Shown here piece after piece: positions 7,169-13,365 of a stretch of DNA of 13,365 bases. The notes under the pieces were generated by a model. That model had not been told where the DNA came from and searched no databases. It was given only the letters and a program-made list of their open reading frames with translations. The stretch is from assembly GCA_012518325.1 (NCBI GenBank), contig JAAYSR010000042.1, positions 1-13,365 of the forward strand, given 5' to 3'. How positions within the stretch are numbered: the first letter of the stretch is position 1; each line of letters starts with the position of its first letter. This stretch comes from Bacillota bacterium (GTDB lineage Bacteria; Bacillota; Limnochordia; Darwinibacteriales; Darwinibacteriaceae). The translations under genes were made by a program, and so were the position numbers.

Positions 7169-9520
7169 ATGCCGAAATGGTCCTTTCGAAGAATCCGACA
7201 TCGCGTTTTGGTCCTCTTTTCAGCAGTCGTACTTGTACTAACGCTTTTTGTAGTGACCACAACCGGCATCTTAACCCGTGAACTTGTGAACAATCTCGTC
7301 GAGGAGCGGGCCCTTGATCTGGTCCGGAAGCAAAACCAGATCATCAGCCTCTGGCTCGAGGAACGCATCACCGAACTTGAGCTTCTGGCCCAGTCTTCGC
7401 TGCTGGAGAGTCTTGATTGGGAGGAAATCGAACCCTATCTCCAGCGGCGTATCGCGCAGTCAGACGCCTACTACCTCATCTTTTTCGTAGGCTACCCCGA
7501 CGGAACTTACCATACCACTGAGACGCGCAATGCCGGCAACATCGCTGACCGGGAATATTTCGGCCAGGTCTTTGCCGGTGAGACAGCGGTCTCGGAACCG
7601 CTGATTTCCCGTTCCACCAACCAGCGGATCATTGTGGTGGCCACCCCCATCTACAACGCAGACGGCACCGAAGTTGCCGGCCTGCTCGGGCTTTCTGTAG
7701 ACCTTGTCGCCATGCTTCAGAGCTCGCTCCAGCTCGCTGGAAACCGCTCCGAGATGAACGTCTACCTGGTTGACTCGGAAGGCAATTTCATCCTGCACGA
7801 TAATCCGGATCTGATCCTCCACGGCAGCATGCAGGATCTGTTCAGCAGCTGGGACGATTACGCCGGCCTGCCGTCGGGATCCTTCACCGTCACGGAGGAC
7901 GGCCAAAGCTATCGGATTTTCTTCCAGGAACTGGAGGGAATCAGCGACTGGAACGTTATTGTGCGGGTTCCCGCCTCCTTCTTCAACGAGCCTGTGCTCA
8001 GCCTGATTTACCGCCTGCTGGCGGTGTGCATCATCGGCATTGTACTTGTGGTTTGGCTGGGTTCCTGGTTTGCCTCCACCATCAGCCAGCCCATCGTGGA
8101 GCTGAATGAGATCTTTAAGCAGGGGGCCCAGGGAGACCTGACAGTCAGGGCGGAGGTGGCCAGCGCCGATGAGCTTGGCGAAACCAGCGCATCCTTCAAC
8201 CAGATGATGGACAGAATCGGTACGATGACCTACTACGATCCCCTGACAGGGCTGCCCAATCGCCAGTACTTTTTGCATGCTTTGGAAAAGTGCCTGGCGG
8301 ATGACACTACCGTTATTCTCGCCCTGGTTTCCATCAGAGATTTTTCCGAACTGAAAACCCTGGCTGGCCCAGAGGTTACAGATAAAATACTTAAGTATTT
8401 GGCCCAGACTCTCCAGACTGTCAGTGACGACGATTTGGTTGTGGGCAGGCTCGCCGATGCCGAGTTCGGACTGATTATCCCTTCCGGCAGCAGCCGGGTG
8501 CTCATCACCATCGACCGGCTGGACAACCTCCTGGCCCACCCGCTTTTCTATGAGCCCAATGATCTGAATGTGAACCTTTTGGGCGGAATCAGCATCAGCG
8601 AAGATCCTGAGCTCACTGCCGATGAATTCTTCCATCAGGCCCAGACTGCCCTCTATGAAGCGGAACACAGCGCCGAGGACCGACTCCGGCTCTACAATTC
8701 TGACACCCACCGGGCCATGGTGGAACGGCTGCGCTTTCAGTCTGAAATCCGCACCGCCCTGGACGAAGGCCAGTTTGTCCCCTTCTACCAGCCCATTGTG
8801 GATCTTCGGACCAATGTTATTGTGGGCAAGGAAGCACTGATCCGCTGGGACCATCCGGTGCGGGGCCTCCTTCCTCCCAGCCAGTTTCTGCAGATCGCAG
8901 AACAGGGCGGCTTTATTGAAGAGATTGGCAAATACATGCTGCATCGTGTCTGTTCCCAGCACCAGGCCTGGCTGGCCCAGGGCATCGACTTGGGCTGGGT
9001 GGCAGTTAACATCTCAGCCAATCATTTCCGTTCCAAGGAATTTCCAGGCCTGATCCGCGGCCTGCTGCACACCTATAATCTGCCTGCCAACATGCTCCGG
9101 ATTGAAATCACAGAAGAGGCTATGCTGGCGCCGACCCATGATGTTCTGCACAACCTGGAGGAACTGAAAAAGATGGGCGTCCTGCTGGCCATTGACGATT
9201 TCGGCACAGCCTACTCTTCCCTGGAATACTTGGTGCGCTACCCTGTGGAAACGCTGAAAATCGACCGGACCTTTATTGACCAGGTCGACATCAACGCCCG
9301 GGCCCAAGGTCTGGTCAGGTCCATTGTGGGCATGGGCCAGAATCTAGCCATGAGCGTTGTGGCGGAAGGCGTGGAGCGCAAGAATCAGCTGCATATCCTG
9401 CGGACGATGCACTGCAACGAAGCCCAGGGCTTCCTGTTCAGCCGGCCCCTGCCTCCCGAAGACTATGTGCAGGTCGCCGTCCACCTGGCAGAACAGCTGA
9501 AAAACAGTAAAATGGCGTAA
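7169..9520 (+). CDS. Membrane-bound c-di-GMP phosphodiesterase: dCache-HAMP-degenerate GGDEF-EAL
   Basis: A 783-residue signalling protein. Membrane segments lie at about 13-36 and 279-302; between them is an extracytoplasmic dCache-like sensor with ADREYF near 126-131, VSEPLISRSTNQRIIVVATP-type core and a second lobe near 196-265. A HAMP linker covers about 303-352. The GGDEF domain starts at YYDPLTGLPNR (355-365), but its signature reads RLADAEF (A429-D430-A431-E432-F433), so cyclase activity is unlikely; it may bind GTP as a regulator. The EAL domain (about 535-770) keeps the expected catalytic set: E555-A-L, N614, E646, D676-D677, K697, E733 and Q753-G754. It should hydrolyse c-di-GMP to pGpG in response to an unknown external signal. 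GGGAGG at 7156-7161 supports the ATG. It is separated from cls by a terminator and from pepA by another. Confidence 0.93.
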   Translation: MPKWSFRRIRHRVLVLFSAVVLVLTLFVVTTTGILTRELVNNLVEERALDLVRKQNQIISLWLEERITELELLAQSSLLESLDWEEIEPYLQRRIAQSDAYYLIFFVGYPDGTYHTTETRNAGNIADREYFGQVFAGETAVSEPLISRSTNQRIIVVATPIYNADGTEVAGLLGLSVDLVAMLQSSLQLAGNRSEMNVYLVDSEGNFILHDNPDLILHGSMQDLFSSWDDYAGLPSGSFTVTEDGQSYRIFFQELEGISDWNVIVRVPASFFNEPVLSLIYRLLAVCIIGIVLVVWLGSWFASTISQPIVELNEIFKQGAQGDLTVRAEVASADELGETSASFNQMMDRIGTMTYYDPLTGLPNRQYFLHALEKCLADDTTVILALVSIRDFSELKTLAGPEVTDKILKYLAQTLQTVSDDDLVVGRLADAEFGLIIPSGSSRVLITIDRLDNLLAHPLFYEPNDLNVNLLGGISISEDPELTADEFFHQAQTALYEAEHSAEDRLRLYNSDTHRAMVERLRFQSEIRTALDEGQFVPFYQPIVDLRTNVIVGKEALIRWDHPVRGLLPPSQFLQIAEQGGFIEEIGKYMLHRVCSQHQAWLAQGIDLGWVAVNISANHFRSKEFPGLIRGLLHTYNLPANMLRIEITEEAMLAPTHDVLHNLEELKKMGVLLAIDDFGTAYSSLEYLVRYPVETLKIDRTFIDQVDINARAQGLVRSIVGMGQNLAMSVVAEGVERKNQLHILRTMHCNEAQGFLFSRPLPPEDYVQVAVHLAEQLKNSKMA

Positions 9521-9543
9521 GAGAACGACTCTGCAAATAAAGT

Positions 9544-9567
9544 GGCGGGGACCTGTCGGTCCCCGCC
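9544..9567. terminator. Bidirectional intrinsic terminator between the EAL gene and pepA
   Basis: A perfect ten-base stem GGCGGGGACC/GGTCCCCGCC (9544-9553 and 9558-9567) with loop TGTC. TTGTTTGT follows on the plus strand and ACTTTATTT on the minus strand, so it can end both convergent genes. Confidence 0.88.
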
Positions 9568-9581
9568 TTGTTTGTCTACAG

Positions 9582-11051
9582 CTAGATGAAGCTTTCGGCG
9601 AAATGATAGAGCAGACGCACACCCACTCCGGTTGCGCCCTCTGTCAGATAATCCCCTGCCTTCTCCGCGTAGGATGTGCCTGCAATATCCAGGTGCAGCC
9701 AGGGCGTCTCCTCCACAAAGGCTTCAATGAACAAGCCTGCGGTAATTGTACCGGCCGGACGTCCCCCTGTGTTTTTCAGGTCTGCCTGAGGGGTCTTGTT
9801 TTGCTCCCTGTATTCCGGGAAGTTCGGCAGCTGCCAGATACGTTCGCCCGACTTTTCGGAAGCTCCCTGCAGCCTTTGGTAGAGCTCGTCTCTGTTGGTG
9901 AGGACCGCAGTGGTGGTATTGCCCAGTGCGATGATGGCAGCTCCTGTCAGGGTCGCCACATCCACTACCGGATCCGCCTTCTCCTTGGTTACCATGTAAT
10001 AGACGGCATCTGCCAGGGTAAGCCTGCCCTCGGCATCAGTTGAATCGATCTGAATCGTCTTGCCGGACATAGAGGTAATGATGTCCCCGGGGCGATAGCC
10101 TTCACCGGAAATCAAGTTCTCACAGGCTGCCACAACCGCCACCGCATTCAGGCGCAGTTTGCTTTCGGCAATTGCGCACATGGCCCCAATTACGGAAGCT
10201 GCGCCGCCCATATCGGATTTCATGGCTCCCATGCCCTGGGCGGGCTTCAGCGACAGGCCGCCGCTGTCAAAGGTCAGGCCTTTTCCCACAAGGCCCAAAA
10301 CCTGTTCGGGATGATCAGGATTGCCCTGATGGCGCATGATGATTAGACGCGGCCTGTTGGCGCTGGCCTTGCCTACCTCAAGGAAAGCGGTCATGCCAAG
10401 CTCACGGATGGCATCCTCTTCCAAAACCTCTACCGCAAAGCCGTACTTCTCCCCGGCCTCCACAGCTTCCTTGGCCAGCTGCTCGGGGGTCATTGTGTTG
10501 GCCGGCTCATTGACCAAATCCCGGGCCAGGTTGGTGGCCTCGCCGAGAGTGCGGCCAAGTTTCAGCCCCCGGATCACGTCCACTTCCTGGGACGGTTCAT
10601 AGCAGACCTGCAGGGACTCCACGGAGAACTCCTTTTTCTCCGACAGGTAGCGGTTAAACCGGTAGCCGGCCAAGCAGGCGGCTTCGGTTACCGCCCTGGC
10701 CGCATCTGCTGCTTCCAGCACATCATAGGTCCAGGGGGAAACCGACAGTGACTTGATCTTGCGCCTGTCCGCCTCTTTCAGCGCTTTGCCGCAGGCTTTC
10801 CGCACCTTTTCCAGGCATAGCTCAGAGAGCTTGCCCAGCCCGGTGACAATGGCCTTTCTGGGCTTTTCCTCCCCTTCGGCAAAGTAAGCACAAAAGGCGA
10901 GCTCACCAAACTTGCCTGTAAAACCCTGATCTTCAGCTAATGCCTTTACTGCAGCATTGGGCCAGCTGTATCCTTCCATGTCATCTTCAGCGACAAACAG
11001 CAGCAGATCACTGGCCAAATCGGCACTGTACTCTAATGCTCTTACTTCCAT
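9582..11051 (-). CDS. pepA: Leucyl aminopeptidase, M17 family
   Basis: A cytoplasmic two-metal aminopeptidase that removes N-terminal residues from peptides, normally as a hexamer. The N-terminal half (about 1-155) is the divergent regulatory lobe. The catalytic half holds every expected residue, placed by alignment to E. coli PepA as I recall it: metal ligands K257, D262, D280, D339 and E341, and catalytic K269 and R343. The signature normally written NTDAEGRL reads STDAEGRL here (S337); that Asn is not a metal ligand, so activity should remain. The 489 residues are a usual length. The ATG at 11051 is preceded by AAAGGA ten bases upstream. It follows the MFS gene by 20 bases in the same direction and is probably co-transcribed with it. 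Confidence 0.95.
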   Translation of the reverse strand: MEVRALEYSADLASDLLLFVAEDDMEGYSWPNAAVKALAEDQGFTGKFGELAFCAYFAEGEEKPRKAIVTGLGKLSELCLEKVRKACGKALKEADRRKIKSLSVSPWTYDVLEAADAARAVTEAACLAGYRFNRYLSEKKEFSVESLQVCYEPSQEVDVIRGLKLGRTLGEATNLARDLVNEPANTMTPEQLAKEAVEAGEKYGFAVEVLEEDAIRELGMTAFLEVGKASANRPRLIIMRHQGNPDHPEQVLGLVGKGLTFDSGGLSLKPAQGMGAMKSDMGGAASVIGAMCAIAESKLRLNAVAVVAACENLISGEGYRPGDIITSMSGKTIQIDSTDAEGRLTLADAVYYMVTKEKADPVVDVATLTGAAIIALGNTTTAVLTNRDELYQRLQGASEKSGERIWQLPNFPEYREQNKTPQADLKNTGGRPAGTITAGLFIEAFVEETPWLHLDIAGTSYAEKAGDYLTEGATGVGVRLLYHFAESFI

Positions 11052-11071
11052 TTCTACATCGTCCTTTCTAA

Positions 11072-12346
11072 TTAGTCCTCAACATCTAACAGTTCAAGCT
11101 TGCTCTTGGGGACAATGAGCTTGCTGTCCCCGTGTTTTACCTGGCTCATCGTGGCCAGCGCAACAATCATAAAGATGGCTGCATAGGGGAAAAGGGTCCT
11201 GTAGCCCACATGTTCCATGAAAAAGCCAGACAGTATCGGCGTTAAGATCTGGGCGGACATAGAGGCTGTGTAATAGTAGCCGGTATACTTGCCGATATCC
11301 GAACCGGCAGCCATCTCCACCACCATGGGATAGGAGTTGACATTAATAGCGGCCCAGCCGAAGCCCACAAAGACCAGGAGAACATTGAGCAGGGGCGAAA
11401 AGGTTGTGAACAGGGCAGCCAGGGCAAAACAGACCGCCAGCACAGTGATGCCGAACAGGATCGTCCTTTTTCTGCCGAGTTTGGCTGCAATCATCCCTGC
11501 AGGTACAAAGGCAATAACCGCGGCCACAGTGGCCAGCATCAGGCTGTTGGCAAACCCGCCTCCCGCCACGCCCAAAAAGCTCTGGACATACTTGGAGAAG
11601 GCAGTGGTCACCGCATTATACGCAAAGAACCAGAAGAAGATGGAGGCCAAAAGGAACCAAAAACTGCGGCGGACCGCAGGGGGCATGGCGCCGGAGCCCT
11701 TAGCTTCCTCCTTCTCCTCCTCAAAATCCTGGTAGGCTTCCATTTCCTTGGCAATCTTCTTCTCCTTGATGGTAAAAAACAAGATGGCCACAGCAATTAC
11801 CATAAAAACCGCCACTATGGAAAATATGGGCTGATAGTCGGGGACGCCTTCCTTGGGCACCAAAAACGAGATCAGGGCCAGCGAATACACCGCACCCAGG
11901 GCGCCCATCAGGTTAATAATGCCGTTAGCCTGGGATCTCAGCGGCTTGGGAGTCACATCCGGCATCAGGGCCACCGCAGGCGAACGGTAAGTGCTCATGG
12001 CAACCAGGGCCACCAGCAGCACTGCGACAAAGAGGGGCAGATTAACCATATTGTCCGCCACCGGTATCAGAACCATCGAAACTGTCGCAACGGCTGTGCC
12101 GGCCAGGATAAAGGGCATGCGCTTGCCTATGCCCGTGCTGACTTTGTCGGAGAGGGCCCCGAAAAGCGGGAGCATAAACAGGGCCAGGACATTGTCTAAC
12201 GCCATAATCCCACCTGCCAGGGTGTCTCCGATCTCAAAGGTGTGCTTCAAAATGAGGGGGACAATGCTGTCATAGAGCTGCCAGAAGGCCGATATTGACA
12301 TAAAGGCCAGGCCGATAAAGAATGTTCTTCCGTAATTCAGCTTCAT
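11072..12346 (-). CDS. MFS transporter, SLC45/GPH-like, 12 membrane segments
   Basis: A 424-residue carrier with about 12 hydrophobic segments and a charged central loop near residues 200-225 (rich in Glu and Lys), dividing two six-helix halves. GALSDKVSTGIGKRMPFI in the first inter-helix loop matches the MFS DxxxxxxGxR/K signature; KLGRKR is the equivalent in the second half. GYYYTASMSAQILTPI near the last third resembles bacterial SLC45-like and glycoside/cation symporter proteins. The substrate cannot be told; the downstream aminopeptidase hints at a peptide or amino-acid compound, but family relatives mostly move sugars. I chose the ATG at 12346: AAAGGAG at 12354-12360 lies seven bases upstream. 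An in-frame ATG at 12385 would add 13 residues but lies upstream of that site. First gene of the pair with pepA. Confidence 0.85.
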   Translation of the reverse strand: MKLNYGRTFFIGLAFMSISAFWQLYDSIVPLILKHTFEIGDTLAGGIMALDNVLALFMLPLFGALSDKVSTGIGKRMPFILAGTAVATVSMVLIPVADNMVNLPLFVAVLLVALVAMSTYRSPAVALMPDVTPKPLRSQANGIINLMGALGAVYSLALISFLVPKEGVPDYQPIFSIVAVFMVIAVAILFFTIKEKKIAKEMEAYQDFEEEKEEAKGSGAMPPAVRRSFWFLLASIFFWFFAYNAVTTAFSKYVQSFLGVAGGGFANSLMLATVAAVIAFVPAGMIAAKLGRKRTILFGITVLAVCFALAALFTTFSPLLNVLLVFVGFGWAAINVNSYPMVVEMAAGSDIGKYTGYYYTASMSAQILTPILSGFFMEHVGYRTLFPYAAIFMIVALATMSQVKHGDSKLIVPKSKLELLDVED

Positions 12347-12404
12347 ACGAGGACTCCTTTCCTGCCATACGCTTGCTAGTTTCATACCATGCCAACTTCT
12401 CCAA

Positions 12405-12427
12405 ATTTAGCCATATCCCTGCTAAAT
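12405..12427. repeat. Inverted repeat ATTTAGC-N9-GCTAAAT, possible operator of the MFS-pepA operon
   Basis: Perfect seven-base arms at 12405-12411 and 12421-12427, about 60 bases upstream of the MFS start. A further related half-site, TTAGCAGG at 12468-12475, is the exact complement of CCTGCTAA at 12418-12425. Three related half-sites in a 189-base divergent region suggest binding of a dimeric regulator. I saw no convincing -35/-10 pair for the MFS gene, so the position relative to its promoter is unknown. Confidence 0.4.
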
Positions 12428-12489
12428 CAAGCTGCAGATTGGCAGAGAAAAGACCTTTGTCAGTTTCTTAGCAGGATTTGCCATTGCAT

Positions 12490-12518
12490 TTGACGAATAT
12501 AGTTATCAGTCCTATTAA
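12490..12518 (+). promoter_or_regulatory. Promoter region of the selenoperoxiredoxin gene (exact elements uncertain)
   Basis: TTGACG (12490-12495), 17 bases and TATTAA (12513-12518) form one candidate, but its start site would fall inside the ribosome binding site at 12519-12526. TATAGT (12498-12503, five of six matches) would give a more normal leader of about 26 bases, but its -35 region is poor. No clear PerR or Fur box is seen. Confidence 0.3.
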
Positions 12519-12535
12519 AAGGAGGTTCAAAGGCA

Positions 12536-13252
12536 ATGAGAGAGTTTCAAGGAGGCTGCGCGCGTCCCAAGGCCAAGGTTGAAAAGCCTGTGGAGACGGC
12601 AGCTCTTCCGGAAATCGAGAAGGGAGTGTCAAAATCTATGATTCAAGTAGGAAAGCCTGCACCAGAGTTTACTGCCCCGGGGTTTTATCAAGGAAAGTTT
12701 GTCGAGGTTGATCTGGCGGATTATCGCGGCAAGTGGATTATGCTCTGTTTTTACCCAGGAGATTTCACCTTCGTCTGAGCGACGGAAGTTTCAGCAGTTG
12801 CTGAAAAACATCCTGAGTTCGCCAAGCTGGGGGTTGAGGTTTTTTCCATCAGTGTAGACAGCCCGTTCGTGCACAAAGTATGGAACGACACTGAACTGTC
12901 TAAAATGATAGGGGGCAAAGACATACCATTCCCAATGCTCTCCGACCAGAGCGGCGCCGTTGGCCGGCTCTACGGAGTTTATGATGAGGAGGCCGGAACC
13001 GAGGTTCGAGGAAGATTCATCATTGACCCCGACGGCATTGTCCAAGCCTTCGAAGTGATGACCCCGCCGGTGGGACGCAATGTTAAAGAGACACTTAGGC
13101 AAATCCAAGCGTTCCAGTATGTCAGGGAAGCAGGCGGCAAAGAGGTGGCCCCGGCCGGCTGGAGACCTGGCAAGAAGACGCTGAAGCCCGGTCCCGACCT
13201 GGTGGCCAATGTCTGGAAGGAATGGAAAGTGCAAGAAGCCTTTGAAGAATAG
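12536..13252 (+). CDS. prxU: Selenocysteine-containing peroxiredoxin (in-frame UGA at codon 81)
   Basis: A thiol/selenol peroxidase that reduces hydrogen peroxide and organic peroxides in the cytoplasm. It is one 238-residue protein read through TGA at 12776-12778. The frame continues in phase on both sides, and UGA sits exactly at the peroxidatic position: FYPGDFTFV-U81-ATE, matching the family PxxxTxxC (P74, T78, U81). Downstream follow FSISVDSPFVHKVW, the conserved Arg of RGRFIIDPDG (R158) and EVAPAGWRPG (203-212). In typical two-Cys relatives that last motif is VCPA; here the resolving Cys is Ala205. The only cysteines are C8, in an unusual 34-residue N-terminal extension (GGCARP), and C71. 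The ATG at 12536 has AAGGAGGT nine bases upstream; Met35 would drop the extension but has a poorer site. Single gene with its own terminator. Selenium-insertion genes are not in the window. Confidence 0.93.
12779..12822 (+). promoter_or_regulatory. Bacterial SECIS element for selenocysteine insertion at UGA 12776-12778
   Basis: Directly after the UGA, TTTCAGC (12789-12795) and GCTGAAA (12800-12806) form a perfect seven-base stem with loop AGTT. The loop begins 17 bases after the UGA and its second base is G, fitting the bacterial SECIS rules as I know them (loop 16-37 bases away, a G among its first two bases). GGA/TCC (12784-12786 with 12811-12813) and GCGA/TCGC (12779-12782 with 12819-12822) extend the stem with internal loops. 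SelB would bind here while the same bases encode residues 82-96. Confidence 0.85.
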
Positions 13253-13270
13253 GACTGCAGCAAAAAATGT

Positions 13271-13298
13271 AAGCCTGGTCGCCGTGACCAGGCTTTTT
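13271..13298. terminator. Intrinsic terminator after prxU, also covering the stop of the convergent gene
   Basis: AAGCCTGGTC (13271-13280) and GACCAGGCTT (13286-13295) form a perfect ten-base stem with a five-base loop, followed by T residues to 13298. A run of six A (13262-13267) on the other side gives the minus strand a T tract as well, so it serves both directions. Confidence 0.92.
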
Positions 13299-13365
13299 AA
13301 TTCACTTCAGCCGCCGAAGGCTGATCCATCATCTGCACAAAGGCTTCGGCCAGCTCCGGGTCAAA
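13297..13365 (-). CDS. C-terminal 22 residues of a gene entering from the right, probably an HD-GYP protein
   Basis: The minus strand reads FDPELAEAFVQMMDQPSAAEVN and stops at TAA (13299-13297). FDPELxEAFxxM is the usual closing helix of HD-GYP domain proteins, many of which hydrolyse c-di-GMP. The frame is open to the window edge. Identification rests on this short motif only. The stop codon overlaps the base of the shared terminator hairpin. Confidence 0.6.
   Translation of the reverse strand, partial: FDPELAEAFVQMMDQPSAAEVN

Noticed and set aside
7460..8962. A 500-residue open frame on the minus strand inside the EAL gene
   Set aside because: It is antisense to a gene with clear domains, has no recognisable family motif, and reflects the GC-biased codon pattern of the real gene.
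7169..9520. Active diguanylate cyclase
   Set aside because: The GGDEF signature is ADAEF, lacking the glycines that hold GTP and the first metal-binding Asp.
12344..12385. Upstream ATG at 12385 as the start of the MFS gene
   Set aside because: The AAAGGAG ribosome binding site lies between it and the ATG at 12346, which has ideal spacing and matches the usual N-terminus of such carriers.
12536..12778. A separate 80-residue truncated peroxiredoxin ending at TGA, with a second gene starting at 12869
   Set aside because: Both halves are in the same frame, together give a full-length peroxiredoxin, and TGA replaces the catalytic Cys with a SECIS-like hairpin after it. A single selenoprotein explains this better than a broken gene.

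Overview
The window looks like chromosomal DNA of an anaerobic Bacillota (Clostridia-like) bacterium. The reasons are strong AGGAGG-type ribosome binding sites, several GTG starts, a DegV-family protein, an SLC45-like MFS carrier, a tyrosine phenol-lyase, and a peroxiredoxin read through an in-frame UGA as selenocysteine. No species assignment is justified. No tRNA, rRNA, CRISPR array, insertion sequence or phage gene is visible. No gene-free stretch exceeds 300 bases. The longest gaps are 12347-12535 (189 bases), 5401-5566 (166) and 132-282 (151); each is a divergent-gene control region and each holds an inverted repeat described below.

Layout, left to right. (1) The 5' end of an unrecognised minus-strand gene runs off the left edge, behind a good sigma-A-type promoter. 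(2) Two plus-strand genes follow: a DegV fatty-acid-binding protein and tyrosine phenol-lyase, the latter with its own promoter and a strong terminator. (3) A tight minus-strand operon (5400 to 2688) encodes an exported TlpA/ResA-type thioredoxin, a CcdA thiol-electron transporter and a GlpA-like FAD oxidoreductase with a C-terminal [2Fe-2S] (BFD-like) domain. (4) Divergent from it is cardiolipin synthase, then a membrane-bound sensor with a dCache-HAMP-GGDEF-EAL layout whose GGDEF site is degenerate and whose EAL site is intact. (5) Convergent to that is a minus-strand pair, an MFS transporter followed by M17 leucyl aminopeptidase. (6) Divergent from the pair is a monocistronic selenocysteine peroxiredoxin with a clear SECIS-like hairpin. 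(7) The last 22 codons of a minus-strand gene, probably an HD-GYP protein, enter from the right.

How the genes may work together is mostly inference. Two themes recur: thiol/selenol redox chemistry (TlpA, CcdA, the Fe-S flavoprotein, the selenoperoxiredoxin) and amino-acid/peptide catabolism (tyrosine phenol-lyase, aminopeptidase, carrier). The EAL protein and the probable HD-GYP protein would both lower c-di-GMP.

The most notable item is the peroxiredoxin. A conventional gene caller would split it into two fragments at UGA codon 81. It lacks the usual C-terminal resolving cysteine and carries an N-terminal extension with a Cys at position 8.
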